Source: JADLGL01 sp050184415
GTDB lineage: Bacteria > Pseudomonadota > Alphaproteobacteria > Rhizobiales > Kaistiaceae
Direction of reading: 5' to 3'
Assembly (NCBI GenBank): GCA_050184415.1
Contig: JBFXAJ010000008.1
Span: forward strand, 67,123-131,122
DNA: 64,000 nt
A program made the translations under genes and the position numbers. Shown piece after piece: positions 7,627 through 15,435 of the stretch. The stretch's first letter is position 1; every line of letters starts with the position of its first letter. The notes beneath the pieces were generated by a model, which searched no databases, was not told where the DNA came from, and saw only the letters and a list, made by a program, of their open reading frames with translations.

Positions 7627-8460
7627 CTAAGGCTTGGTGATGACTGCCTCGAGATAGGCGCTCGGCACGATCAGCGTGTCGTCGCCGCTGCGGTTGAGCT
7701 TGCGGAGGAGCGTGAGGATGTCGGCTTCGAGGGCGGCGTGGGCTTCCCCGCTGAGCGTGGCGAAGGCGCGGTGGGTCGGGCCGTAATAGGCCTTGAACAC
7801 TTCGAGCCAATGCTCCGGCGAGCGGTAGCGGAAGTTGAAGATCTGCCGCGTCGCCTCGATGCGATGGTCCGGGAACAGCTGGCGGAGGCGCTCCTCGGTG
7901 CCCCACAGCGCCGGGGGCTGGACGCCGGCCGGCGGCGGGACGTGCTTGCCGAGCGTCTTGAAGAGCTGGCCGATGAAACCCTCCGGCGTCCAGTTGGCGA
8001 GGCCGATCCGGCCGCCGCTGCGCACGACGCGGGACAACTCCGACGCGGCCTTCTCCTGGTTCGGCGTGAACATCACGCCGAAAGTCGAGAGGGCGACGTC
8101 ATAGGCGCCGTCGGCGAAGGGGAGGGCCTCGGCGTCGGCCGGCTGGAAGCTGATCCGGAGCCGCTCGGCGATAGCGCGCTCCTTGCCGCGGGAGAGAAGG
8201 GCCTCGACATAATCGGTCGAGGTCACGTCCGCGAAATGGCGGGCGGCGGCGAGGGTGGCGTTGCCATTGCCGGCGGCCACGTCGAGCACGCGCTCGCCGG
8301 CACGGAGGTCGACCGCGTCGCACAGGCGCTCGCCGACGATCTGGAGCGTGGTGCCGACGACGGCATAGTCGCCCGAGGCCCAGGTCGCCTGCTGGCGGGT
8401 CTTGATGGCGGCAAAATCGGGGGTGGCGGCAGCAACGGGGGAAGCAACGGCGATGTTCAC
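7627..8460 (-). CDS. Class I SAM-dependent methyltransferase (UbiE/Methyltransf_11-like)
   Basis: 277 residues from the GTG at 8460, which has GAAAGG about 9 bases upstream. The SAM-binding motif VLDVAAGNGNATLAAARHF is followed by the acidic loop (VTSTDYVEALL) and DAEALPFADGAYDVALSTFG, the standard Methyltransf_11 arrangement. The substrate cannot be told from sequence; members act on small molecules, quinones or lipids. It diverges from an AraC-family regulator, and the 190-base gap between them probably contains both promoters. I infer that the regulator controls this gene. Upstream in-frame starts exist, but the added residues are low-complexity and lie in the regulator's promoter region. 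Confidence 0.75.
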   Translation of the reverse strand: MNIAVASPVAAATPDFAAIKTRQQATWASGDYAVVGTTLQIVGERLCDAVDLRAGERVLDVAAGNGNATLAAARHFADVTSTDYVEALLSRGKERAIAERLRISFQPADAEALPFADGAYDVALSTFGVMFTPNQEKAASELSRVVRSGGRIGLANWTPEGFIGQLFKTLGKHVPPPAGVQPPALWGTEERLRQLFPDHRIEATRQIFNFRYRSPEHWLEVFKAYYGPTHRAFATLSGEAHAALEADILTLLRKLNRSGDDTLIVPSAYLEAVITKP

Positions 8461-8652
8461 TGGAGTGAGCCTTTCGTTGAGAGCGTGTTCCTCCCGGCTT
8501 CCCATCGGCTTCGCGGCAGTGCACAACTGCCGTTCTTGTCGGTGGCCGGGTCGATGAGCGCTGTCATCGTCGGCGCCCTGATAGACCTGCGCCGTGCCGG
8601 GGGGCATGACCGGGACGCCGGTTGACCTGACCGATCGTCCGATTTGCCGGGT

Positions 8653-9639
8653 ATGACGATGGATGCGCTGTCGGACGCCCTTCGTTCGGTCCGCCTGAAG
8701 GGCGGCATCTTCCTCGACGCGCGGTTCACCGCGCCCTGGTGCGTGACGTCATGGGTCACGCCCGAGGACTGCCGGCCCTATTTCGAGTCTCCTGCGCACA
8801 TCATCGGCTATCACTTCATCATCGACGGCGACCTTCTGATGGGGATCATCGGCAAGTCGCAGCGCCCGGTCCATGCCGGCGAGATCATCATCGTGCCGCG
8901 CAACGAGCCGCACGTCATGGGCAGCGCGGCCGGGCTGACCCCGGTGCCGTCCGGCCACCTCATCCAGCCCGGCGCCAATGGCGCGCCGAACAGCGTCGTC
9001 ATGGGCGGCGACGGGCCGGAGACGCACATGATCTGCGGCTTCCTCGGCACCGACGATGCCTATAATCCGCTGTTCGGCGCGCTCCCCGGCGCGCTCCATC
9101 TCAACATCCGCGAATGCGCCTCGCGCGACTGGGTCGACGCCTCTGTCCGCTTCGCCGCGAGCGAGCTCCTCGCGGGGCGGCTGGCTTCGTCGAGCCTCCT
9201 CTCTCGCCTCTCGGAGTCTCTCTTCGTCGAGGCGGTGCGCCAGTATGTGGCGACGCAGGAGGACGGCGAGCAGGCCTGGCTCCGCGGCCTCCGCGATCCC
9301 CATATCGGCAAGGCCCTGGCGCTGATCCACAGCGACATCACGGTGTCCTGGTCAGCCGAGGCGCTGGCGAAGGAGGTGGCGATGTCGCGGAGTTCGTTCG
9401 TCGACAGATTCTCCTCCCTCGTCGGCCAGCCGCCGATCCGCTACCTCACCAATTGGCGGCTCCAGACGGCCCGCCGGCTGCTGCAGGAATCGCCGCTGAC
9501 GATCGCGCAGCTCGCGCACAAGGTGGGCTACGAATCCGAAGAGGCCTTCAGCCGCGCCTTCAAGCGCGAGTTCGGCCTGTCGCCCGCGCGCTGGCGCGAT
9601 ACGGAAGGGACCGGCGAGGCCCTCGCCGAGGCGGGGTAG
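8653..9639 (+). CDS. AraC-family transcriptional regulator with cupin sensor
   Basis: 328 residues. The N-terminal half is a cupin of the AraC-binding type (GEIIIVPRNEPHVMG), likely to bind a small ligand. The C-terminal 100 residues contain the two helix-turn-helix units of AraC proteins, including LAKEVAMSRSSFVDRFSSLV and the signature VGYESEEAFSRAFKREFGLS-P-RWR. It is divergent from a methyltransferase gene, the common arrangement for a local activator and its target. The ATG at 8653 is preferred to the TTG at 8644. The ligand is unknown. Confidence 0.82.
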   Translation: MTMDALSDALRSVRLKGGIFLDARFTAPWCVTSWVTPEDCRPYFESPAHIIGYHFIIDGDLLMGIIGKSQRPVHAGEIIIVPRNEPHVMGSAAGLTPVPSGHLIQPGANGAPNSVVMGGDGPETHMICGFLGTDDAYNPLFGALPGALHLNIRECASRDWVDASVRFAASELLAGRLASSSLLSRLSESLFVEAVRQYVATQEDGEQAWLRGLRDPHIGKALALIHSDITVSWSAEALAKEVAMSRSSFVDRFSSLVGQPPIRYLTNWRLQTARRLLQESPLTIAQLAHKVGYESEEAFSRAFKREFGLSPARWRDTEGTGEALAEAG

Positions 9640-9694
9640 CGGGCGCGGGCGGAAAATAGGCGACGGCTGCCGGGCGACGCTCGGCGCTCCGTCC

Positions 9695-10921
9695 CTACCT
9701 ACGGAACGTTGCCACCACCTCGATGTGGCCCGACCACAGGAACTGGTCGATCGGCTGGACCCGCACGAGCCGGTAGCCGCCGTCGAGCAGGATGCGGCCG
9801 TCCCGCGCCAGCGTCGCGGGATTGCAGGAAACGGCGACCACGGTCGGTACCGGTGACTTCGCGAGCGTTTCCGACTGCGCCTTCGCGCCGGCGCGCGGCG
9901 GGTCGAACACGACGGCGTCGAAAGCCTTCAGTTCGTTCACCGACAGCGGCTCGCGGAAGAGATCGCGGCGCGCGGCCGTCACCGCCTTGATGCCGGTCGT
10001 CCGCTGCGTGGCTCTCTCGAGCGCCTTGAGGGCGGCGGCGTCGCTTTCCACCGCCGTCACCTTCGCCTGTCGGGCGAGGCGGAGCGTGAAGGTCCCGATC
10101 CCGGCGAAGAGATCGGCGATCCGCTTGGCGTCTCCGATGCCGGCCATCACCTCATCGGCCATCGCGGCCTCGGCATCGGCGACCGCCTGGACGAAGCCGC
10201 CAGGAACCGGGAACAGCCGCGCCACCCCCGCAGCGAGAACCGGCTCGGCGGCGCGGAAGACCTCCTCGCCATCCACCGTGAGCCGCGCGACCGGCCCCCC
10301 GCTCGCACGCCGCGGCAGGGCTTCGGTCGCCGCGCGGTCGGTCCGGCCGACCGCGTCCACCGCGACGTCGAGGCCGTTCTCCGTCGCCAGCACCGTCACG
10401 CGGATACGCCGCCCGGGCCGGACCAGCGGGGCGACCAACGCCCGGAGCGTCTCGAGGCTCCGGGCGATCTCGGGCACCACGACCAGGCAGCCAGGGACGG
10501 CGACGACCTCGTGGCTCCCCATTCGGTTGAAGCCGAGCATCACATCGCGGCCGTTCCGCTCCGCAGTGAAGACCGCACGGCGTCGGGTTCCCGGCCGGCA
10601 CGGAACGATCGGCTGCACCTCGGCCGCTATCCCGTGCTGTGCGAAGGCCTCGGCGACCTGCGCCGTCTTCCACGACAGGTAGGCGGGAATCGCGAGGTGC
10701 TGGAGTGAGCAGCCGCCACAGGAGCCGAAATGGGGGCAGGGCGGCGTTGTCCGGTGGGCGCTCGGCGCTAGGATCGCCGTTGCCGTCGCGCGATCGCCGG
10801 CGATCTCGGCGACGACCGTTTCCCCCGGCAAAGCGAACGGCACGAAGACCCTCCCCGCAGTGGTCTCCGCGATGCCGTCGCCGGCGTGGCCGAGCGTTTC
10901 GATCACGAGCGTCTCGGGCAT
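9695..10921 (-). CDS. 23S rRNA (uracil-C5) methyltransferase, RumA/RlmD family
   Basis: 408 residues. An N-terminal TRAM-like region (GHAGDGIAET ... VFVPFALPGETV) precedes Cys62, Cys68, Cys71 and Cys145, spaced as the [4Fe-4S] ligands of RumA (C-x5-C-x2-C ... C). The methyltransferase domain has DLFAGIGTF at 270-278, FDPPRAG at 339-345 and catalytic Cys366 in VVAVSCNPATLARD. It should make 5-methyluridine in 23S rRNA; which uridine (U747 or U1939) cannot be told from these motifs. It is convergent with the AraC gene and divergent from panB, with about 110 bases between the start codons. Confidence 0.87.
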   Translation of the reverse strand: MPETLVIETLGHAGDGIAETTAGRVFVPFALPGETVVAEIAGDRATATAILAPSAHRTTPPCPHFGSCGGCSLQHLAIPAYLSWKTAQVAEAFAQHGIAAEVQPIVPCRPGTRRRAVFTAERNGRDVMLGFNRMGSHEVVAVPGCLVVVPEIARSLETLRALVAPLVRPGRRIRVTVLATENGLDVAVDAVGRTDRAATEALPRRASGGPVARLTVDGEEVFRAAEPVLAAGVARLFPVPGGFVQAVADAEAAMADEVMAGIGDAKRIADLFAGIGTFTLRLARQAKVTAVESDAAALKALERATQRTTGIKAVTAARRDLFREPLSVNELKAFDAVVFDPPRAGAKAQSETLAKSPVPTVVAVSCNPATLARDGRILLDGGYRLVRVQPIDQFLWSGHIEVVATFRR

Positions 10922-11033
10922 GGGTTGCTCAAATCGAGGGTGAGGAATGCGGCGTGCGCCGGCCAGCCATGCCTTTCACCCCGGCAGGCGATGGGCTAAT
11001 TGGCTTTTTTCCGATCACGGAGGTCACGCTTAC

Positions 11034-11858
11034 TTGTCGATCCAACCGGACGCCAGTCGGCGCACCGCGGTGGAAATCCGGGGGCGCAAGGGCGGCGAGC
11101 CGATCGTCGCGCTGACGTCCTACCACGCCCACACCGCGGAGCTCCTCGACCGTTTCGTCGACTTCATCCTCGTCGGCGATTCCCTCGGGATGGTGATGCA
11201 CGGCCTCAACACGACCATCCCGGTCACGCTGGACATGATGATCCTCCAGGGCCAGGCCGTGATGCGCGGCTCGAAGCGGGCGCTGGTGGTGGTCGACCTT
11301 CCGTTCGGCTCCTATGAGGAAAGCCCGCAGGCGGCCTTCCGCTCCGCAGTCCGCGTGATGAAGGAGACCGGCTGCGGCGCGGTGAAGCTCGAGGGCGGCC
11401 GCAAGATGGCGGAGACGGTTGCCTTCCTCGCCGAGCGCGGCATTCCCGTGATGGGCCATGTCGGCCTCACGCCGCAATCGTTCAACACGATGGGCGGTTT
11501 CCGCATTCAGGGCCGCGATCCCGCCGGCGCTGAGGCGATCTTCGAGGATGCCAAGGCCATCGCCGCGGCCGGCGCCTTTGCGATCGTCGTCGAGGGCGTG
11601 CCCGAGCCACTCGCGCGGCGTATCACCGAGGCGGTTCCGATCCCGACCATCGGCATCGGCGCCTCGGCGGATTGCGATGGCCAGGTGCTGGTGCTCGAGG
11701 ACATGCTCGGCCTCAGCCCGAACGTACCCAAATTCGTCCGGCGTTACGGCAATCTTGCCGAGCACATCTCCAAGGCCGTCGAGGCCTATGCAACCGACGT
11801 CCGCAGCCGCGCCTTCCCGGGCGAGGAGAACGTCTACGCCGCTCGCCGCAAGGGATAA
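11034..11858 (+). CDS. panB: 3-methyl-2-oxobutanoate hydroxymethyltransferase
   Basis: 274 residues, the usual PanB length. It transfers a hydroxymethyl group from methylene-tetrahydrofolate to 2-oxoisovalerate to make ketopantoate, the first committed step of pantothenate and CoA synthesis. Diagnostic segments are LTSYHAHTAELLDRFVDFIL, VGDSLGMVMHGL, VVVDLPFGSYEESP (Mg ligands Asp) and GHVGLTPQSFN. I place the start at TTG 11034 because GGAGG lies 10 bases before it and the product then matches the family; the longer open frame upstream adds residues that do not fit. No panC follows. Confidence 0.9.
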   Translation: MSIQPDASRRTAVEIRGRKGGEPIVALTSYHAHTAELLDRFVDFILVGDSLGMVMHGLNTTIPVTLDMMILQGQAVMRGSKRALVVVDLPFGSYEESPQAAFRSAVRVMKETGCGAVKLEGGRKMAETVAFLAERGIPVMGHVGLTPQSFNTMGGFRIQGRDPAGAEAIFEDAKAIAAAGAFAIVVEGVPEPLARRITEAVPIPTIGIGASADCDGQVLVLEDMLGLSPNVPKFVRRYGNLAEHISKAVEAYATDVRSRAFPGEENVYAARRKG

Positions 11859-11975
11859 TCCCGCGATCGTGCCGCGCCAAAATGGCTTGCGGCGCCAAGG
11901 TTTCGTGCGTTGCGCCGCCCCTGACCCGGCTATAAGGTCGCGCCGCTTTGGGGTGGCCGGGAACCGAGTGGGCCG

Positions 11976-13001
11976 ATGTCGGACGTTTTCCGCGAAGTCG
12001 ATGACGATCTGCGACGCGAACAGCTGAAGCGCCTCTGGCAGCGCTTCGGCAAGTTCATCATCGGCGCGGCCGTCCTCGTGGTTGTCGGCGTCGCCGTCTC
12101 CGTCATCCTGACCTCGATGAGCGAAGGCCGTGCGGCTGCCGATGGCGACCGGTTCTATGCCGCCGTGGCGCTCGAGAATGCCGAGGACTATGACGGGGCG
12201 CGGGCTGCGTTCACGGCGCTGCGCGCGGACGGCACCACGGGCTACCCGATCCTCGCCGACTTCCACCTTGCCTCCATCGACGCCGCGACCGGCAATACAG
12301 CGGCGGCGGTCGCGGCCTTCGACGCGATCGCGAACAGCACGACCGTCGACCAGGAGCTGCGCGATATCGCGACCATCCGGGCGGCGATGGTCCTTCTCGA
12401 TACCGCCACCTACGACCAGATCGCGCCGCGGCTGGCGCCGCTGAACGTCGACGGCAACGCCTTCCGCTACCTCGCGATCGAGCTCCTCGCGGTCGCGGCG
12501 ATCAACGAGGCGCGCTATCAGGACGCCTGGACGCTGATCTCCACCGCGATGAACTTCCAGGACCAGATGTCCCAGCAGCAGTCGCAACGCTTCGGCGATC
12601 TCTTCTCGTTCATGATTTCGCGGGACGATTTCGTGCCGCCGACCGCGGCGACGCCGGCGGCCCCCGCCGCGCCGACCTTCCAGCCGGGCGTCGCTCCGGC
12701 GGCGCCCGCGGCCGAGCCGGCCCCCGCCGCGCCGATGGATCTCCGCGCCCCGGTGCCGACGACCACCGTTCCGGGCGTTCCGGGCGGGCTCATTCCGGGT
12801 CTGGGCGGCGGCGTCGACGTTCCAGCCGCCGGCAATCCGCCGGCCGAGCCGGCTGCGGCGCCGGTGGCGCCCGCCGCCACGCCGACGCCCGCGCCGGCCG
12901 CGCCCGCGACGATGGCGCCGCCGATCCAGGGTGGCAACATTCCCGGCGTCGGCGCCGGCTTCCAGACGAATCCGGCGCCCGCACCCGCGCCGGCACCCTA
13001 G
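11976..13001 (+). CDS. YfgM/TPR-like membrane-anchored protein with Pro/Ala-rich tail
   Basis: 341 residues. One transmembrane helix at about 27-46 (FIIGAAVLVVVGVAVSVIL) is followed by a periplasmic helical-repeat domain to about 217, with the pattern of YfgM-like proteins (DRFYAAVALENAEDYDGAR, then a TPR-like DFHLASIDAATGN). YfgM acts as a SecYEG-associated chaperone that helps folding at the membrane. Residues from about 220 to the end are unusual: roughly 120 residues, mostly Pro, Ala, Val, Thr and Gly. Such a tail is expected to be disordered and could cross periplasmic peptidoglycan. It lies just upstream of der, matching the yfgM-der proximity in other Proteobacteria. Confidence 0.8.
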   Translation: MSDVFREVDDDLRREQLKRLWQRFGKFIIGAAVLVVVGVAVSVILTSMSEGRAAADGDRFYAAVALENAEDYDGARAAFTALRADGTTGYPILADFHLASIDAATGNTAAAVAAFDAIANSTTVDQELRDIATIRAAMVLLDTATYDQIAPRLAPLNVDGNAFRYLAIELLAVAAINEARYQDAWTLISTAMNFQDQMSQQQSQRFGDLFSFMISRDDFVPPTAATPAAPAAPTFQPGVAPAAPAAEPAPAAPMDLRAPVPTTTVPGVPGGLIPGLGGGVDVPAAGNPPAEPAAAPVAPAATPTPAPAAPATMAPPIQGGNIPGVGAGFQTNPAPAPAPAP

Positions 13002-13009
13002 GGTCGGCA

Positions 13010-14395
13010 ATGGCCGATCGCTTCGAGGTGGCGCTGATCGGGCGGCCGAACGTCGGGAAGTCGACGCTCTTCAACCGACTCGTCGGGCGCCGGCTGGCGC
13101 TCGTCGACGACACGCCGGGCGTGACGCGCGATCGCCGCGAAGGCGAGGCCACTCTCGGCGACCTCAGCTTCATCGTGGTCGACACGGCGGGACTCGAGGA
13201 AGCGCCGTCCGGCTCGCTCGCCGGGCGGATGCGGGCCCAGACCGAAGCCGCGATCCGCGCGGCCGACCTGTCCCTTTTCCTCATTGATGCCCGGACCGGC
13301 ATCACTCCGGCGGACGAAACCTTTGCCGAGGTGCTCCGCCGCAGCGGCAAGCCCGTCGTCGTCGTCGCCAACAAATCGGAAGGCCGCGTCGGCGAGGCCG
13401 GCGCGATCGAGGCCTATTCGCTCGGTCTCGGCGAGCCGGTCGCGATCTCCGCGGAGCACGGCCATGGCCTTTCGGACCTTCGCGACGCGCTCGCGGTCCA
13501 CATGCCGCAGCCGCCTGTCGAAGAGGAAGAGGCCGCGGACGCCGACGGCGAGGCCGAACGCGATCCCGACAAGCCGCTACTGGTGGCGATCGTCGGCCGG
13601 CCGAATGCCGGCAAGTCTACTCTCATCAATACGCTCATCGGCGAGGACCGCCTGCTCACCGGCCCCGAGGCTGGAATCACCCGCGATGCGATCGCGGTCG
13701 ACTGGATGTTCGGCGGCCGGCGCTACCGGCTCTACGACACTGCCGGCATGCGCCGGAAGGCCAAGGTCCAGGAGAAGCTCGAGAAGCTCTCCGTCGGCGA
13801 CGCGCTGCGCGCGATCCGTTTTGCCGAGGTGGTGATCGTCGCGATCGACGCGACCCAGCCCTTCGACAAGCAGGACCTCCAGATCGCCGATCTCATCGAG
13901 CGCGAGGGCCGGGCCGTCGTGATCGCCCTGTGCAAATCGGACCTCGTCGAGGATCGCGACCGGGTGCTGCGCGAGCTCCGCACCGAGGTCGATCATATCC
14001 TGCCGCAGCTTCGCGGTGTCTCGGTAGTGCCGGTGTCCGGCAAGACCGGCCAGGGCATCGACAAGCTGATGGCCGCCGTGAACCAGACCGAGGTGACCTG
14101 GAACCGCCGCGTCCCGACCGCGAAGCTCAACGACTGGCTCGAGCACGCGGTCGGAGAGCATCCGCCGCCCGCCGTATCCGGCCGGCGCCTCAAGCTGCGC
14201 TACATGACGCAGCCCAAGGCGCGGCCACCGACCTTCGTCGTCTTTTCCACCCGGCCCGAGCAAGTGCCGGACGCCTACAAGCGCTACCTCGTCAACGGCC
14301 TCCGCGACGCCTTCAAACTCGCCGGCGTCCCGATCCGCCTGATGCTGCGCGGCGGCGGCGACAACCCGTTCGCGGGTCGCGCGAAGCGGCGGTAG
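13010..14395 (+). CDS. der: Ribosome biogenesis GTPase Der (EngA)
   Basis: 461 residues with two tandem GTPase domains: P-loops GRPNVGKSTLFNRL near residue 10 and GRPNAGKSTLINTL near 198, each followed by D-T-A-G switch motifs (VVDTAGLEE, LYDTAGMRR) and N/C-K-S-E/D base-recognition motifs. The C-terminal KH-like domain includes LNDWLEHAVGEHPPP and RGGGDNPF. Der is an essential factor for assembly of the 50S ribosomal subunit. It follows the YfgM-like gene with an 8-base gap, so the two are probably cotranscribed. Confidence 0.96.
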   Translation: MADRFEVALIGRPNVGKSTLFNRLVGRRLALVDDTPGVTRDRREGEATLGDLSFIVVDTAGLEEAPSGSLAGRMRAQTEAAIRAADLSLFLIDARTGITPADETFAEVLRRSGKPVVVVANKSEGRVGEAGAIEAYSLGLGEPVAISAEHGHGLSDLRDALAVHMPQPPVEEEEAADADGEAERDPDKPLLVAIVGRPNAGKSTLINTLIGEDRLLTGPEAGITRDAIAVDWMFGGRRYRLYDTAGMRRKAKVQEKLEKLSVGDALRAIRFAEVVIVAIDATQPFDKQDLQIADLIEREGRAVVIALCKSDLVEDRDRVLRELRTEVDHILPQLRGVSVVPVSGKTGQGIDKLMAAVNQTEVTWNRRVPTAKLNDWLEHAVGEHPPPAVSGRRLKLRYMTQPKARPPTFVVFSTRPEQVPDAYKRYLVNGLRDAFKLAGVPIRLMLRGGGDNPFAGRAKRR

Positions 14396-14461
14396 GGAAG
14401 GCGGCGCGCCCGCCGACGGGCGGCTTGCGAGCGCGGCTGGGCATTGAAGAACCGATGGATC

Positions 14462-14626
14462 GAGCTCCCCCCTTGAGGGGGAGCTCGGCTTTCGCGAGGC
14501 GTAGCCGATGCGAAACCGTGGGGGTCGCGGGCCATCGTCGGACACGGCGCCGATGGAACGCCCGAGACCCCTTCCGAAGCTTGCTCCTTGCGGTCGCAAG
14601 CTTCCGCCTCTCCTCAAGGGGGAGGC
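14462..14626. repeat. MITE-like palindromic repeat, family A copy 1
   Basis: This fills most of the 308-base gap between der and the convergent SDR gene. It begins with a perfect 10-bp stem (GAGCTCCCCC and its complement around CTTGA, 14462-14486) and ends with a second stem GCCTCTCC...GGGGGAGGC (14606-14626). Between them is a unit GAAGCTTGCTCCTTGC (from about 14575). The same order of features recurs at 54054-54204. Lying between convergent ends, the stems could serve as a bidirectional transcript end. Confidence 0.7.
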
Positions 14627-14703
14627 TCGGGAGCGTGTGATAGGGGCTTCGAAACCCGATGGAGGCGCTTCATGGCGGGACGCGAGACGGGGTCGTCGCA
14701 GCG

Positions 14704-15435
14704 TTAGCCGAACCCGCGCAGCTTCTCCGCGTGGGCGTCCCAGAGCATGCCGTTCTCGGTGAAGGCCGGCGACAGCATTTCGACCATCTTCGGCACGACC
14801 GTCTTCGGCTCGGGGACGGTCAGCGGGTCTTCGCCGGGCACGGCCGTCGCCCGCATCCTGGTGCGGAGCCGGCCGGGGTCGAAGAGGTTGGCGCGGATCG
14901 GCGTCTTGGCGACCTCAGCAGCGTAAGTCCGGGCAAGGGCTTCGAGCGCTGCCTTCGACACCGCATAGGGTCCCCAGAAGGGGCGGCAGTTGCGGGCGGC
15001 GCCGGAAGTGACGAAGAGGGCGCGGCCGGCGTCGGACTTGCGGAGGAGGGGATCGAAGGACCGGATCATCCGCCAGTTGGCGGTGACGTTGATCGCCATC
15101 GTCTGGTCCCAGACCTTTACGTCGAGATGGGCGAGCGGCGTGATGAGGCCGAGCTGGCCGGCATTGCCGAGGTAGCCGTCGAGCCGGCCCCAGCGGGTGA
15201 AGATGATGGCGCCGAGCTTGTCGATGGCCGCGCCATCGGTCAGGTCGAGCGGGACGAGGGTCGCCTCGTTGCCGCCGGCCTTGATGGCGTCGTCGAGCTC
15301 CTCGAGCCCGCCGACCGTGCGCGCGACGGCGATGACATGGGCGCCGGCTTCGGCAAGGCCGAGCGCGGCGGCGCGGCCCAGTCCTCTCGAAGCTCCGGTG
15401 ACGAGGATGATGCGCCCGGCAAGCGTGCCGGGCAT
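14704..15435 (-). CDS. SDR-family short-chain dehydrogenase/reductase
   Basis: 243 residues. The NAD(P)-binding motif TGASRGLGRAAAL is near the N-terminus, then the NAG-type motif LGNAGQLG and the catalytic Tyr-x3-Lys in GPYAVSKAALEALARTYAAE, with a Ser upstream in FVTSGAARN. Substrate unknown. The ATG at 15435 overlaps the purF stop (ATGA-type), so it is coupled to purF; this purF-SDR pair is common in Hyphomicrobiales. A much longer frame covering both genes is antisense-like sequence over purF and is not real. Confidence 0.85.
   Translation of the reverse strand: MPGTLAGRIILVTGASRGLGRAAALGLAEAGAHVIAVARTVGGLEELDDAIKAGGNEATLVPLDLTDGAAIDKLGAIIFTRWGRLDGYLGNAGQLGLITPLAHLDVKVWDQTMAINVTANWRMIRSFDPLLRKSDAGRALFVTSGAARNCRPFWGPYAVSKAALEALARTYAAEVAKTPIRANLFDPGRLRTRMRATAVPGEDPLTVPEPKTVVPKMVEMLSPAFTENGMLWDAHAEKLRGFG

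Noticed and set aside
7300..8625. A 441-residue plus-strand frame opposite the antitoxin and methyltransferase
   Set aside because: Composition and position show a shadow of genes on the minus strand; no family motif.
10929..13010. A 693-residue minus-strand frame opposite panB and the YfgM-like gene
   Set aside because: It is antisense to two clear genes and its start is an Arg/Gly-only run; a high-GC shadow.
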